Source: Climacium dendroides
Lineage: Eukaryota > Streptophyta > Bryopsida > Hypnales > Climaciaceae
Assembly (NCBI GenBank): GCA_950106755.1
Contig: OX467083.1
Span: 38,640,555-38,704,554 of the forward strand
Direction of reading: 5' to 3'
DNA length: 64,000 nucleotides
Shown: positions 44,155 to 55,288 of the stretch, piece after piece
How the letters are laid out: each line of letters opens with the position of its first letter
Position numbering within the stretch: position 1 is the first letter of the stretch
Position numbers and translations under genes: made by a program
The notes under the pieces: generated by a model
The model's database searches: none
What the model saw: only the letters and a program-made list of their open reading frames with translations
What the model was told of the DNA's origin: nothing

Positions 44155-46451
44155 ATGACCACCCCGGGTCCGCACGGTCCCCCGGCGCCGGACAGTCCCA
44201 TGAGCCTCGCGTCCAGTTTCCTGAACGACCAGGTCGCCGTGGACTCGGAGCATGAATTGAAGTCGTTCTCGCACCTTCTCGCAGGTGCCATGTCTCCCCC
44301 TGCGCCCCCGGTCGCGGAGGCCGCGAAGCCCAGCAACTCGTCGGAGTCGTCGAAGCTGACCGGAGGAGGCGACAGCGGCGTCGGCGTGCCGGGCAGCAAT
44401 TCGTCCGCGCGCAGCTTCGCGGAGCGCTTGGCCGCTCGCGGCGCGGCCGCGAACAAGAGCGACGGCGAGGTGGGCAACGCGCCGCGGCCTCCGCCCTCCA
44501 GCAATGGCAATGGCAGCGGCAGTCGCTACAACCCCCTGCCGCCCCCGTCCAGCCTCCCCAACCCCCGCACCAGCAGCGGCGCAGCGGGTGGCTACTTGAC
44601 CATCCCCGCCGGCCTCAGCCCCACCACGCTGTTCGACGCTTCCCCGGTCATGTTGAGCAATGCTCAGGTACGCTCCTGCCTCTTGAATCGGTGTCACCAG
44701 GTGTTTTGGGTCCCAGCCTTGCCTCGACCCCGTCGGAATGAATGTGCTCCACTCGCCGGTGGCTTAGGCGATCTGGTGTGCATGTCATTTTCCAGAAGCG
44801 CGGTCGTAGCCGAGGGGATGGAGTGTCCATGCGGAATAATGCGTCCTCTAGGGTATGGGGTTAGCGATCGTGTGTGTATCCCAGTGCGTGTTTTGACAAG
44901 TTTAGGTCATGGGATGCGGATGGGTGCAGTCGGAGCCGTCGCCGACGACGGGCTCGTACTCGTACTACAACGGCATGCGCGGTGGCTCCCCGCACAAGGA
45001 CAGTGGGTCCGACCAAGGGTTTGTGTTCAAGCCTTTGGGCGTGAAGACGGCGTCGCACAACCGTCTGTCGCCCCTGAGCTTGCAACACTACAGCGGGATG
45101 CAAGCGCAGGCCCTGGCGCACATGCAGCAGCAAGGCAGCCAGTCCTCGTCGCAGAGAGGCGCAGTGGAGTCGGAGAACTCCCAAGATTCGGAGCCCGACC
45201 AGGCGCCTGCCGCTGCCGCTGCGTCGGCCTCGGCGGCCGTGACCGTGCCGACGTTCATGGACCGTCCCTCCGAGGATGGGTACAACTGGCGTAAATACGG
45301 TCAGAAGCAGGTGAAGGGCAGCGAGTACCCGCGGAGCTACTACAAGTGCACGCAGACGAATTGCCCGATGAAGAAGAAGGTGGAGCGTTCGCACGACGGC
45401 CAGGTGACTGAGATTGTGTACAAGGGGGATCACAACCACCCGAAGCCGCAGCCCACGCGCCGGATGGCCCTGAGCGGCGCGCACCTGCTGAATGACACCC
45501 GCGATGCGGATGGCAACGACAGGCCGGATCACGCGTGGCCTGGGTTCGCCAGCGGCGGGGGTCCAGCGCACCCCGGCCCCCCGGACGCGTCGGGGAGCGA
45601 CGACGAGGACGGGAGCAAGCTGTCGAACGAGGACGGCGACGACGACGAGCACGACTCGAAGCGAAGGAAGCGGGGTCCCGAGAGCTCCAGGGACGTCGCG
45701 GCCGCCGCGCCGCGGACGATTCGCGAGCCGCGCGTGGTGGTGCAGACGACCAGCGACGTGGATATCCTGGACGATGGGTACCGGTGGCGCAAGTATGGCC
45801 AGAAGGTGGTCAAAGGCAACCCGCATCCCAGGTCAGCTTCCCATCTGAATGCCATCCCAGCCCATTCCTTTCAGCTTCGGAGCTTCCGGTGTTGCTGGAA
45901 GCGGCCATTTGCCTTCTGACCATTCGCATTCTGAGCTTGGAATTGTGTGTGTGTGTGTGTACAGGAGCTACTACAAGTGCACGAACGTGGGTTGCCAAGT
46001 GCGGAAGCACGTGGAGCGCGCGTCCAACGACATCAAAGCCGTGATCACGACCTACGAAGGCAAGCACAACCACGACGTTCCCGCCGCGCGCAACAGCGGT
46101 CACGAGATGGCCGCGCCTGCGAATCCCCCCCCGTCTCCCGCGACGTCCCTGCAAGACCAAGACCTGCGCTTCGGCCGGGGTCTGTCCGGTGCGTATGGCC
46201 CAGGTCTGGGCCGCATGCGGAAAGACGACGACGTGTACATCCCGGCCCCGATCACCATGAGCTTGGGAAGGGAAAACGGCGAGCACCGCCACCCCGCCAT
46301 GGACGGGTACCGTGCGCAGCTGATGTCCCGTCCGAAGCAGGAGCAGGGCGGCGACTCCAGCAGCAGCGCGAACCGGCCTCCGTCGCACCTCAACCCCAAC
46401 TCCTCTTTGTACCAACAGAACTTGGCCCACGTCGCCATGGGCCGACGTTGA
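44155..46451 (+). CDS. Group I WRKY transcription factor, copy A
   Basis: It encodes a nuclear factor with two WRKY domains, binding W-boxes (TTGACY); the group acts in stress, defence and development. Exons inferred: 44155-44667, 44930-45831, 45965-46451, all GT-AG, giving 633 aa. The second intron interrupts the Arg codon before SYYKCT in the C-terminal domain (phase 2), the classic R-type WRKY intron. Domain 1: WRKYGQK at 291-297, zinc ligands C311, C316, H339, H341 (C-X4-C-X22-H-X-H). Domain 2: WRKYGQK at 457-463, ligands C477, C482, H506, H508 (C-X4-C-X23-H-X-H). The N-terminal part has Ser-Pro sites ([20 protein letters not shown] and SEPSPTTGS) like the MAPK-targeted D region of group I proteins, and KRRKR near 415 may be a nuclear signal. 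An alternative acceptor at 44905 would add eight residues in frame. The gene appears identical to copy B. Confidence 0.95.
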
Positions 46452-47372
46452 CGACGCCGAAGACGTCCCCATCCCTCCCCTCCCGTCCCCTCCCACCAGG
46501 CTCCCGGCGTCGCCCCAGGCGGTTGTTTACCAGCGCTTCCTGTGACTCCTTTGTACAGTTTCCGGGGTCGGTAGCCATGATCGTTCTCACTGTGATCTCG
46601 AGAACTTATATTAATTTTTGATCAGGGTAGCGCTATCCCCTTGTGGGGTTTGAGTTAGCACACAGACTTTTGGATGAAATGTAGACTACTCTCATACATG
46701 AAGACAGAGATAGACACAGACAGACAGATCGACAGGGAGGACTTGTACATGCAGCAGCTTGTAATGGCTAATTTGTATCCGTTGTCAAGGGGGAGACTGA
46801 GTCGTTAATTTTCAGTTTGTTCCCGCTTGATGATTTTTGATTTCACAAAGATGATACAACAGTGGATTAGTTTTCGAGGAGACTGGTGGTGCAGCGGGGT
46901 GCCGAACTGTGTCGTTGCGGTGTGGTGTTTGTGGAGGTTCTGGACGTGAGTGTTGTCCCTTTGGATGAGCTGGTTTACTTTTGTAATTGTGTGGTGCTTT
47001 GATGTTGTCAGTTGTATGGAATGTTTGAGTCGTGTTCCCCCCATTTCCATTGTTGGAGGTGTTTTTGGCGAGCGCGTTGTGGACCATCTTGTGGGCTGCG
47101 TTGGTGAGGCCGTGTTTTTTCATGAGGCAGGGTTGAGTTCCGGTGTGTCTGCAGCTGTTTTTCAGTGCAGCTTTGAGCTGCGAATTCCGTGCTGCGGTTT
47201 TGCTTAAGTTCTGCCATTACCATTACAATAGTGGTATGCAGGAGGTGCTTGCAAGCGGGGTGCTGTTGTATGCAGAAAGTCCTTGAGGTCTGACTGTTGG
47301 CTTTTGTTTGTCGAGTGAAGAATTTTGGACGTCGGGGCTCACTTTCTATGAAGCTCGGCAGCGGATTAATTT
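46452..47372 (+). other. 3' flank and probable 3' UTR of WRKY copy A
   Basis: Frames of 66-103 codons occur on both strands (for example 46812-47123 minus) but none resembles a known protein. The segment is mirrored exactly in the right arm. A GACAGACAGATCGACAG run is at about 46717-46734. Confidence 0.5.
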
Positions 47373-47502
47373 ATTTATGTCAATTTGACGGTGGAGTGGA
47401 GTAGACAGTCCGACTGCTATTCGGATGCTGGAAGAGCTGCATATCATTGTCTGAATCATGACATGCTTCATATGAAAATAGTTCTGTTGACTGCACCTGC
47501 TA
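47373..47502. repeat. Inner diverged shoulder, left arm
   Basis: Beyond the identical core the sequence remains homologous to the inverse of about 50878-51068. For example, CCGACTGCTATTCGGATGCT here pairs with CCGACTGCAATTGGGATGCT there, and GCATATCATTGTCTGAATCA with GCATATGATTGTCTGCATCA. This side is shorter by an indel of roughly 60 bp. Homology ends at GCACCTGCT. Confidence 0.8.
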
Positions 47503-48408
47503 GTTCGCTATTGGAGGCAGATTTTTAAAGCGCTACTATTTGCTCTTTATTTCAGGTAGTGCATCAATGATAAAGAAATCCTAAATCCCAACCGTACTTG
47601 AGGTAGGAATTTTCCAGTGCTTTTCGAGGATTAAGCCCTCGGACTTGACTGCAGACTTTGAAAACCACAGACGAGTATATGCTCTGTGCCCAGTGATTTC
47701 GGCAACAGTTTAGTTTTTATATTTCTTTTTATATTTGTTTACATTCATTGTGTATGGTGTTCGTTACATACCTGCCGATTTTCAAAAGTGTTTTGTTGGT
47801 TACATACTTGCCGAATTTCAAAAGTAGTGGACTCCAGCACAGGATACCGATTCCAACAGGATCATCAACATAGTCACTTAATTTTTTAAATTTGAGGCCA
47901 TTTGTGAGTGTTATAATTTGAATTGAGAATGTTGTGAAGTGAAGCTCACTTCGAATCCGTGGTTATTAATTTTAGTAAACTCAAAAATCATTATTTGTAA
48001 GTAGTAGTGCCATAATAAGTATAACATAATTCATTGTGGTTGTGATTGTTCAAGACATTGTATTTGTGTTAGTTTATATCTTTAAGATTTAGGATATTGG
48101 TTTGGTAACAAATGTTCAATTCACCTTAAAGAAATTGCCAACTTTCAAATGTAACTTAGCATTCTACATTATAGGAATATTAATGCCACTTTCTAATACT
48201 CATTCTTTCCATGTTTTCAATCCAAAGTAATGGGTCCAATTAGTTCAAGATTGTTTTTTTAAAATTGTCTACAATTGCACTTCAATTGAATAATACTTGT
48301 GTGTGTATATATACATATATTCATATATTATACATTGAGAACCAATAACATCAATCATTTAATAATTAAAATATAATTAACTAATTTTTTGAAACCAATT
48401 TTTGAGAA
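47503..48408. other. Spacer of the inverted repeat, left part
   Basis: AT-rich non-coding DNA. A short direct repeat of TACATACCTGCCGATTTTCA and TACATACTTGCCGAATTTCA occurs at about 47765-47822. No gene was seen. Confidence 0.45.
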
Positions 48409-48954
48409 TTAAACCCTAAAGAACCATAAATTCAAATTTAGAACAATGGATGAATACAAACATGATATAGGCATACATATTATTTATTTTGTCATCCACC
48501 TAATTATTTGTAGATATTTGTGTTGATTCTCTTACATTTTATATGATAATGTTTAAGGTGCATAAGTACATCTTGGACATCAAAAACTAATTTTTTTGGT
48601 TCAAAGAATGAACCATCAAAAAATTAATTCAATAAATAAGTAAAATAAAAACCTTATAATCAACATAATTGAAACTTAACATTTTGAACTCAAAGAAAAA
48701 AAATTAAAATCTTTGTAGAAATTACAAATGTTTAATCTATTATTGATTTTAGAAAGAGTTTTTAATTTTTGGATTGAAATTTTATTGAAAAATAAATGTT
48801 AGTATAGTAGTTGATCCAACCACATGAATATGGTCATATTTTATAACTTTTTTAAAAAGTCATCTTCTAATTATTCTTCTAATAAAATTGAATATTATAA
48901 TATGTTTCTACAATTTTTGAAAATACGGACTATCCTCTGGTCCTTAAAGGATTA
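48409..48954. mobile_element. TTAA-family element E10 in the palindrome spacer
   Basis: The left end is TTAAACCCTAAAGAACCATA. The right end in reverse complement is GTAATCCTTTAAGGACCAGA, in which the terminal TTAA is altered to ATTA/GTAA. It is AT-rich and non-coding. Confidence 0.5.
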
Positions 48955-49046
48955 CGAATGGCCATCTTTTTTCACTAATTTCTTTATATGAAAATAGGAG
49001 AACATTCTTCTTAGTATTCTTAGACTATTTCTACCTCAAAGTTATA

Positions 49047-49256
49047 CTCCCTCCACCCCAAAGTGATCTTCAAGTTCCCATTCATTTTATTGCAATAATT
49101 TTAATTTTGCACTTTGAAAAGGACTCCAAAAGTTTTAGGATGATAGGAATGCATCAAAACCTCCTCTTTGCTTGAAACAAGTCGAAATAATGTTATTTTC
49201 AGGGTTTAGGATTGAACATTTTGTCCAACTGGAAGATCATTTTGGGATGGAGGGAC
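49047..49256. mobile_element. Stowaway-like (Tc1/mariner) MITE, 210 bp
   Basis: The left end is CTCCCTCCACCCCAAAGTGA and the right end in reverse complement is GTCCCTCCATCCCAAAATGA, flanked by TA on both sides. It is a typical Stowaway structure without coding capacity and lies in the palindrome spacer. Confidence 0.8.
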
Positions 49257-49651
49257 TATTATTCAATGTGAACATCCAACACTCATAGAGTATATTCTTA
49301 CCATTTTCAAATGGCCTTTGTAGATCCTCATTTGGAAAATATTAGTAGCACATCACCATTTTTTTACAAAATTGATTTTTTGATTGATTATTGAAATGTG
49401 GATGCTTCATTGAATAATTTGTGCAATACAATGATAGACCTTTTATTGGTTGCATCCCTTTGGACAGAGGTTATGGCATCGGCTTTCTGGTTTTGGAATC
49501 TAAGTTTCCAAATCCTATTTACAACCGTGTTCACATTATACAATATAGTTAGGGTTTGGTTGGAGTGAACAAAGCCTCATGGTTAAACTGTTCTTATTCA
49601 TCTTGACATAGAAACTTTTCCAATGCTAAAAAAATATCGGATATATAATTC

Positions 49652-49886
49652 TTAACCCTTGGGTACTCCAATGTCCGTATTCTGAACGATGAATGGAGGG
49701 CTTGGAGGCACTATTTAGTCCAACCAACATCTCATTCATCCAATGTAATATTTGAATGTTGAAAATACCATTTTCCTTAATGAGTAGTTTCATGAAATTG
49801 AAATTGCTATAAATGATACTTCTGTTCAAAGATATAAGCAAAAATGTGCCAAAATTTGAAAAAAGGATGAGGCGTTTAAGGGTTAA
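49652..49886. mobile_element. TTAA-bounded MITE E11 (235 bp)
   Basis: The left end is TTAACCCTTGGGTACTCCAA and the right end in reverse complement is TTAACCCTTAAACGCCTCAT, both with intact TTAA. It lies in the palindrome spacer and provides the last 80-odd codons of a chance 170-codon minus frame (49626-50138). Confidence 0.65.
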
Positions 49887-50877
49887 GAGCACCACCAATG
49901 TTGGCTCTTGAGGGAGGGAGGGAAAGTCTGAAGCTTGTCGCCGGTGTTGGACAAAATGGAAGCAAGAACCGAGAGCCCTGAAGCAAATCGCCGGGAGGCC
50001 AAACTGGGATAGCGCTCCGTCAATATAACTCTGACCACTACAAATCATGCCAGTCACTGCCCCGTAACTTAACCAAGCAAAATGTTGTAGAAGCTGGGTC
50101 TCCTTGCATCCTGCATGTATTTGTACCGAACATTGCATTGCATTTCTACACTGTCATAAAAGTCAATGGCGAAGGTGGTCGATGGACAATCAGTCTGTTT
50201 CCACAAAGGTCTGGGCTACAGTTGAAAGTGCCCCTCCTCGTAGAGACCGATCAGTTGAAATTGGTAGTTGAGAAACACAACCAACTTTATGCTGAAAATT
50301 CTTGAAGTAGGCCTGCTTTTCAGGCTTGTTGGTTTAAAGGCTCAAATGGATAAGAGAAGGTTCTGATGGGGCATCAAAAACGTGATTCTTACGCAATCGC
50401 TCGTACAGATAGCGTTTAAGAGATAAGACCTATATTCAACAAATCTGTATGCAACAAATCTGTATGCAATGAGCTTGTACTAAAGTGTAACGACGTGTGT
50501 GGGAATCAGCAAAAGAATGCCCTTGGGGACCTGTTTTCGAACTCAATTGTCTCTGCAGAGAACGCAATTAAATGGTATCTCACTACTACAATTCTTCAAA
50601 AGCCTTGCAAAAGACACTACTAGAATCCACAACCCTCAACCCTCTCCAGGTGCACTGGACTCGGGAAAATGGCTCTTGTCGCATGAGCAGAAAATCTGAC
50701 ATTTCCAATGTAATCATCAAATCGAATGTGTGCTCATAAAAAATCCAAAAATATATCAGCAACGAGCAATTACAAACGAAGCTAACAGACAGCATTAGGT
50801 ATAAGGAAACTGCTAGTTCCCGCGTAAGCATAAATCGAAACCCCAGTGCCCGAGGAAAAGTTCAGGCACAAGAGCAA
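49887..50877. other. Spacer of the inverted repeat, right part
   Basis: This stretch is less AT-rich and looks single-copy in the window. Frames at 50499-50699 (plus) and 50586-50831 (minus) have no recognised domain. No gene is supported. Confidence 0.4.
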
Positions 50878-51068
50878 GCAGGTGCTATCTACAGCACTAT
50901 TTATACATGAAGCATGATATGATGCAGACAATCATATGCAGCACTTCCAGCATCCCAATTGCAGTCGGAGGGCCAAATAAACTTGCACAACCAGAACACC
51001 AACTGAAATTGAAAGAAAATAAAGAAGAAACAGGAAAGCAAGCTCTCAGCATTCGCATCATAGAGATA
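50878..51068. repeat. Inner diverged shoulder, right arm
   Basis: It is the inverted homologue of 47373-47502, with about one difference per seven bases and an extra segment of about 60 bp next to the identical core. Homology starts at AGCAGGTGC. Confidence 0.8.
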
Positions 51069-51989
51069 AAATTAATCCGCTGCCGAGCTTCATAGAAAGT
51101 GAGCCCCGACGTCCAAAATTCTTCACTCGACAAACAAAAGCCAACAGTCAGACCTCAAGGACTTTCTGCATACAACAGCACCCCGCTTGCAAGCACCTCC
51201 TGCATACCACTATTGTAATGGTAATGGCAGAACTTAAGCAAAACCGCAGCACGGAATTCGCAGCTCAAAGCTGCACTGAAAAACAGCTGCAGACACACCG
51301 GAACTCAACCCTGCCTCATGAAAAAACACGGCCTCACCAACGCAGCCCACAAGATGGTCCACAACGCGCTCGCCAAAAACACCTCCAACAATGGAAATGG
51401 GGGGAACACGACTCAAACATTCCATACAACTGACAACATCAAAGCACCACACAATTACAAAAGTAAACCAGCTCATCCAAAGGGACAACACTCACGTCCA
51501 GAACCTCCACAAACACCACACCGCAACGACACAGTTCGGCACCCCGCTGCACCACCAGTCTCCTCGAAAACTAATCCACTGTTGTATCATCTTTGTGAAA
51601 TCAAAAATCATCAAGCGGGAACAAACTGAAAATTAACGACTCAGTCTCCCCCTTGACAACGGATACAAATTAGCCATTACAAGCTGCTGCATGTACAAGT
51701 CCTCCCTGTCGATCTGTCTGTCTGTGTCTATCTCTGTCTTCATGTATGAGAGTAGTCTACATTTCATCCAAAAGTCTGTGTGCTAACTCAAACCCCACAA
51801 GGGGATAGCGCTACCCTGATCAAAAATTAATATAAGTTCTCGAGATCACAGTGAGAACGATCATGGCTACCGACCCCGGAAACTGTACAAAGGAGTCACA
51901 GGAAGCGCTGGTAAACAACCGCCTGGGGCGACGCCGGGAGCCTGGTGGGAGGGGACGGGAGGGGAGGGATGGGGACGTCTTCGGCGTCG
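51069..51989 (-). other. 3' flank and probable 3' UTR of WRKY copy B
   Basis: It mirrors 46452-47372. Frames on both strands are the mirror images of those beside copy A and have no known domain. Confidence 0.5.
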
Positions 51990-54286
51990 TCAACGTCGGC
52001 CCATGGCGACGTGGGCCAAGTTCTGTTGGTACAAAGAGGAGTTGGGGTTGAGGTGCGACGGAGGCCGGTTCGCGCTGCTGCTGGAGTCGCCGCCCTGCTC
52101 CTGCTTCGGACGGGACATCAGCTGCGCACGGTACCCGTCCATGGCGGGGTGGCGGTGCTCGCCGTTTTCCCTTCCCAAGCTCATGGTGATCGGGGCCGGG
52201 ATGTACACGTCGTCGTCTTTCCGCATGCGGCCCAGACCTGGGCCATACGCACCGGACAGACCCCGGCCGAAGCGCAGGTCTTGGTCTTGCAGGGACGTCG
52301 CGGGAGACGGGGGGGGATTCGCAGGCGCGGCCATCTCGTGACCGCTGTTGCGCGCGGCGGGAACGTCGTGGTTGTGCTTGCCTTCGTAGGTCGTGATCAC
52401 GGCTTTGATGTCGTTGGACGCGCGCTCCACGTGCTTCCGCACTTGGCAACCCACGTTCGTGCACTTGTAGTAGCTCCTGTACACACACACACACACAATT
52501 CCAAGCTCAGAATGCGAATGGTCAGAAGGCAAATGGCCGCTTCCAGCAACACCGGAAGCTCCGAAGCTGAAAGGAATGGGCTGGGATGGCATTCAGATGG
52601 GAAGCTGACCTGGGATGCGGGTTGCCTTTGACCACCTTCTGGCCATACTTGCGCCACCGGTACCCATCGTCCAGGATATCCACGTCGCTGGTCGTCTGCA
52701 CCACCACGCGCGGCTCGCGAATCGTCCGCGGCGCGGCGGCCGCGACGTCCCTGGAGCTCTCGGGACCCCGCTTCCTTCGCTTCGAGTCGTGCTCGTCGTC
52801 GTCGCCGTCCTCGTTCGACAGCTTGCTCCCGTCCTCGTCGTCGCTCCCCGACGCGTCCGGGGGGCCGGGGTGCGCTGGACCCCCGCCGCTGGCGAACCCA
52901 GGCCACGCGTGATCCGGCCTGTCGTTGCCATCCGCATCGCGGGTGTCATTCAGCAGGTGCGCGCCGCTCAGGGCCATCCGGCGCGTGGGCTGCGGCTTCG
53001 GGTGGTTGTGATCCCCCTTGTACACAATCTCAGTCACCTGGCCGTCGTGCGAACGCTCCACCTTCTTCTTCATCGGGCAATTCGTCTGCGTGCACTTGTA
53101 GTAGCTCCGCGGGTACTCGCTGCCCTTCACCTGCTTCTGACCGTATTTACGCCAGTTGTACCCATCCTCGGAGGGACGGTCCATGAACGTCGGCACGGTC
53201 ACGGCCGCCGAGGCCGACGCAGCGGCAGCGGCAGGCGCCTGGTCGGGCTCCGAATCTTGGGAGTTCTCCGACTCCACTGCGCCTCTCTGCGACGAGGACT
53301 GGCTGCCTTGCTGCTGCATGTGCGCCAGGGCCTGCGCTTGCATCCCGCTGTAGTGTTGCAAGCTCAGGGGCGACAGACGGTTGTGCGACGCCGTCTTCAC
53401 GCCCAAAGGCTTGAACACAAACCCTTGGTCGGACCCACTGTCCTTGTGCGGGGAGCCACCGCGCATGCCGTTGTAGTACGAGTACGAGCCCGTCGTCGGC
53501 GACGGCTCCGACTGCACCCATCCGCATCCCATGACCTAAACTTGTCAAAACACGCACTGGGATACACACACGATCGCTAACCCCATACCCTAGAGGACGC
53601 ATTATTCCGCATGGACACTCCATCCCCTCGGCTACGACCGCGCTTCTGGAAAATGACATGCACACCAGATCGCCTAAGCCACCGGCGAGTGGAGCACATT
53701 CATTCCGACGGGGTCGAGGCAAGGCTGGGACCCAAAACACCTGGTGACACCGATTCAAGAGGCAGGAGCGTACCTGAGCATTGCTCAACATGACCGGGGA
53801 AGCGTCGAACAGCGTGGTGGGGCTGAGGCCGGCGGGGATGGTCAAGTAGCCACCCGCTGCGCCGCTGCTGGTGCGGGGGTTGGGGAGGCTGGACGGGGGC
53901 GGCAGGGGGTTGTAGCGACTGCCGCTGCCATTGCCATTGCTGGAGGGCGGAGGCCGCGGCGCGTTGCCCACCTCGCCGTCGCTCTTGTTCGCGGCCGCGC
54001 CGCGAGCGGCCAAGCGCTCCGCGAAGCTGCGCGCGGACGAATTGCTGCCCGGCACGCCGACGCCGCTGTCGCCTCCTCCGGTCAGCTTCGACGACTCCGA
54101 CGAGTTGCTGGGCTTCGCGGCCTCCGCGACCGGGGGCGCAGGGGGAGACATGGCACCTGCGAGAAGGTGCGAGAACGACTTCAATTCATGCTCCGAGTCC
54201 ACGGCGACCTGGTCGTTCAGGAAACTGGACGCGAGGCTCATGGGACTGTCCGGCGCCGGGGGACCGTGCGGACCCGGGGTGGTCAT
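51990..54286 (-). CDS. Group I WRKY transcription factor, copy B
   Basis: It is the mirror copy of the WRKY gene at 44155-46451. Exons on the minus strand: 54286-53774, 53511-52610 and 52476-51990, giving the same 633-aa protein. Both WRKYGQK signatures, both zinc-finger ligand sets (C311, C316, H339, H341 and C477, C482, H506, H508), the Ser-Pro-rich N-terminal region and the R-type phase 2 intron are intact, so nothing suggests a pseudogene. Its leader is identical only to 55288, beyond which the upstream sequence diverges from copy A, so the distal promoters of the two genes may differ. The genes converge, with stop codons about 5.5 kb apart. If expressed equally, the pair doubles the dose of one factor. 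Confidence 0.95.
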
Positions 54287-55288
54287 GGGACCACGGCGAA
54301 TGGACGCCCGACAATCTTCAAAGCCAAAACCCTACAACAAAACGGGACACCAAGCCGGCGCTTCAGTCGCTTTCGCTACCACACAAGCGAAGCGAAGCAG
54401 CACCACGAGGAATTGGCAACACGGCCATCATGGGACGCGTCGACGCCTCCTCGGATCCTCCTTGGATGCCACGAATTCGTCCCCCACCAATCCCATAACG
54501 ACGCCCAATTCTAATTTCCCAAAACTTATAAACAAATGTCCACGGACGGACGAAGCGGACCACGCAATTTGTGGAGACGCAACCGAAATTGATCCACACG
54601 AAGTGCTGCGGATCACGCACACAGATACAGACATTTCGCCGGGCCTTCCTCGTCAACTCCCCACAGGTTTTTAAAACGAAAACAGGTTGGCCACTCCGTG
54701 CCCTGCCCACGGGGAAACTCAAATTGTAATTTGAAAATGACAGAAAGGCGGGTCGGGACAGCGCTTCGCTTACAGCACCGGAATCCAAGTCAGGCTATGC
54801 ATCATCTACCTGGCAGCGATGGCTTACGCGATCCCTACCATTGCCCACGCCCCTTTCCACACCCCGAAAAAAAAACCTCTCCCAATTGCTCTCCTCTCTC
54901 TCTCTCTCGCAATCTCTCGCAATATCAAGTTGACCCTCCCAACAAGCTGCTGCTCAATCCTCGAACGTCCCAACAACAGACACGACTCCAAGAGAGCGAA
55001 TCGTGGAGTACCTGATCAGCACGCAGCCGTCAATCGATCCCCGCCTGTCGTCCCAATCTCCCCAACCAGCAAATACCTCCGCCACCAACAAGGAGACCCC
55101 TCCAGCCTGCCACCCCCAACTCCCTGAGCTGCACCCCACCCCACCTGGGTCCCCAAGGCGACGCTTTGCTGATAGATTCTGATGCTCTTCCCGACCTGCC
55201 TCCAATTGAGCGCCTGCAATAGCTGGTCTCGGGCACCCCAAAGCTGGACGAGCGAGCACGAGAAGAGGCGCAGGCAAGAGCGGGGAAG
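54287..55288 (-). promoter_or_regulatory. Leader and probable 5' UTR intron of WRKY copy B
   Basis: It mirrors 43153-44154, with the probable leader intron between the donor at 55011 and the acceptor at 54332. The W-box TTGACC reads on the plus strand at 54930-54935. Confidence 0.4.

Larger units (their letters stand above)
43153..47372 (+). repeat. Identical core of the inverted repeat, left arm (4,220 bp)
   Basis: Every position x here pairs with 98441 minus x in the right arm (51069-55288). All translated frames on both strands agree between the arms with no length change, and the junctions were checked base by base. It contains the whole WRKY copy A with leader and 3' region. The match stops abruptly at 43152/43153 and 47372/47373. 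Total identity was not computed. Confidence 0.9.
51069..55288 (-). repeat. Identical core of the inverted repeat, right arm (4,220 bp)
   Basis: It mirrors 43153-47372 at coordinates 98441 minus x. The 17-nt (GT)n tract next to the last splice acceptor is the same length in both arms (45944-45960 and 52481-52497), which is notable for a fast-changing microsatellite. Confidence 0.9.

Noticed and set aside
44861..45826. 321-codon minus-strand frame in WRKY copy A (mirror at 52615-53580)
   Set aside because: It is antisense to the WRKY exon, Arg/Val/His-rich as expected of a GC-rich antisense frame, and has no known domain.
46812..47123. 103-codon frame antisense in the WRKY 3' flank (mirror at 51318-51629)
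   Set aside because: It has no recognisable domain and low-complexity composition. Its presence in both arms is explained by the duplication and does not add independent support.
49626..50138. 170-codon minus-strand frame in the palindrome spacer
   Set aside because: Its C-terminal half lies inside the TTAA MITE E11 and the rest has no domain, so it looks like a chance frame.
43153..55288. Palindrome as a simple assembly artefact
   Set aside because: The diverged but homologous shoulders on both sides of the core, each with its own indels, are not expected from a duplicated contig. Long-read confirmation would still be needed.
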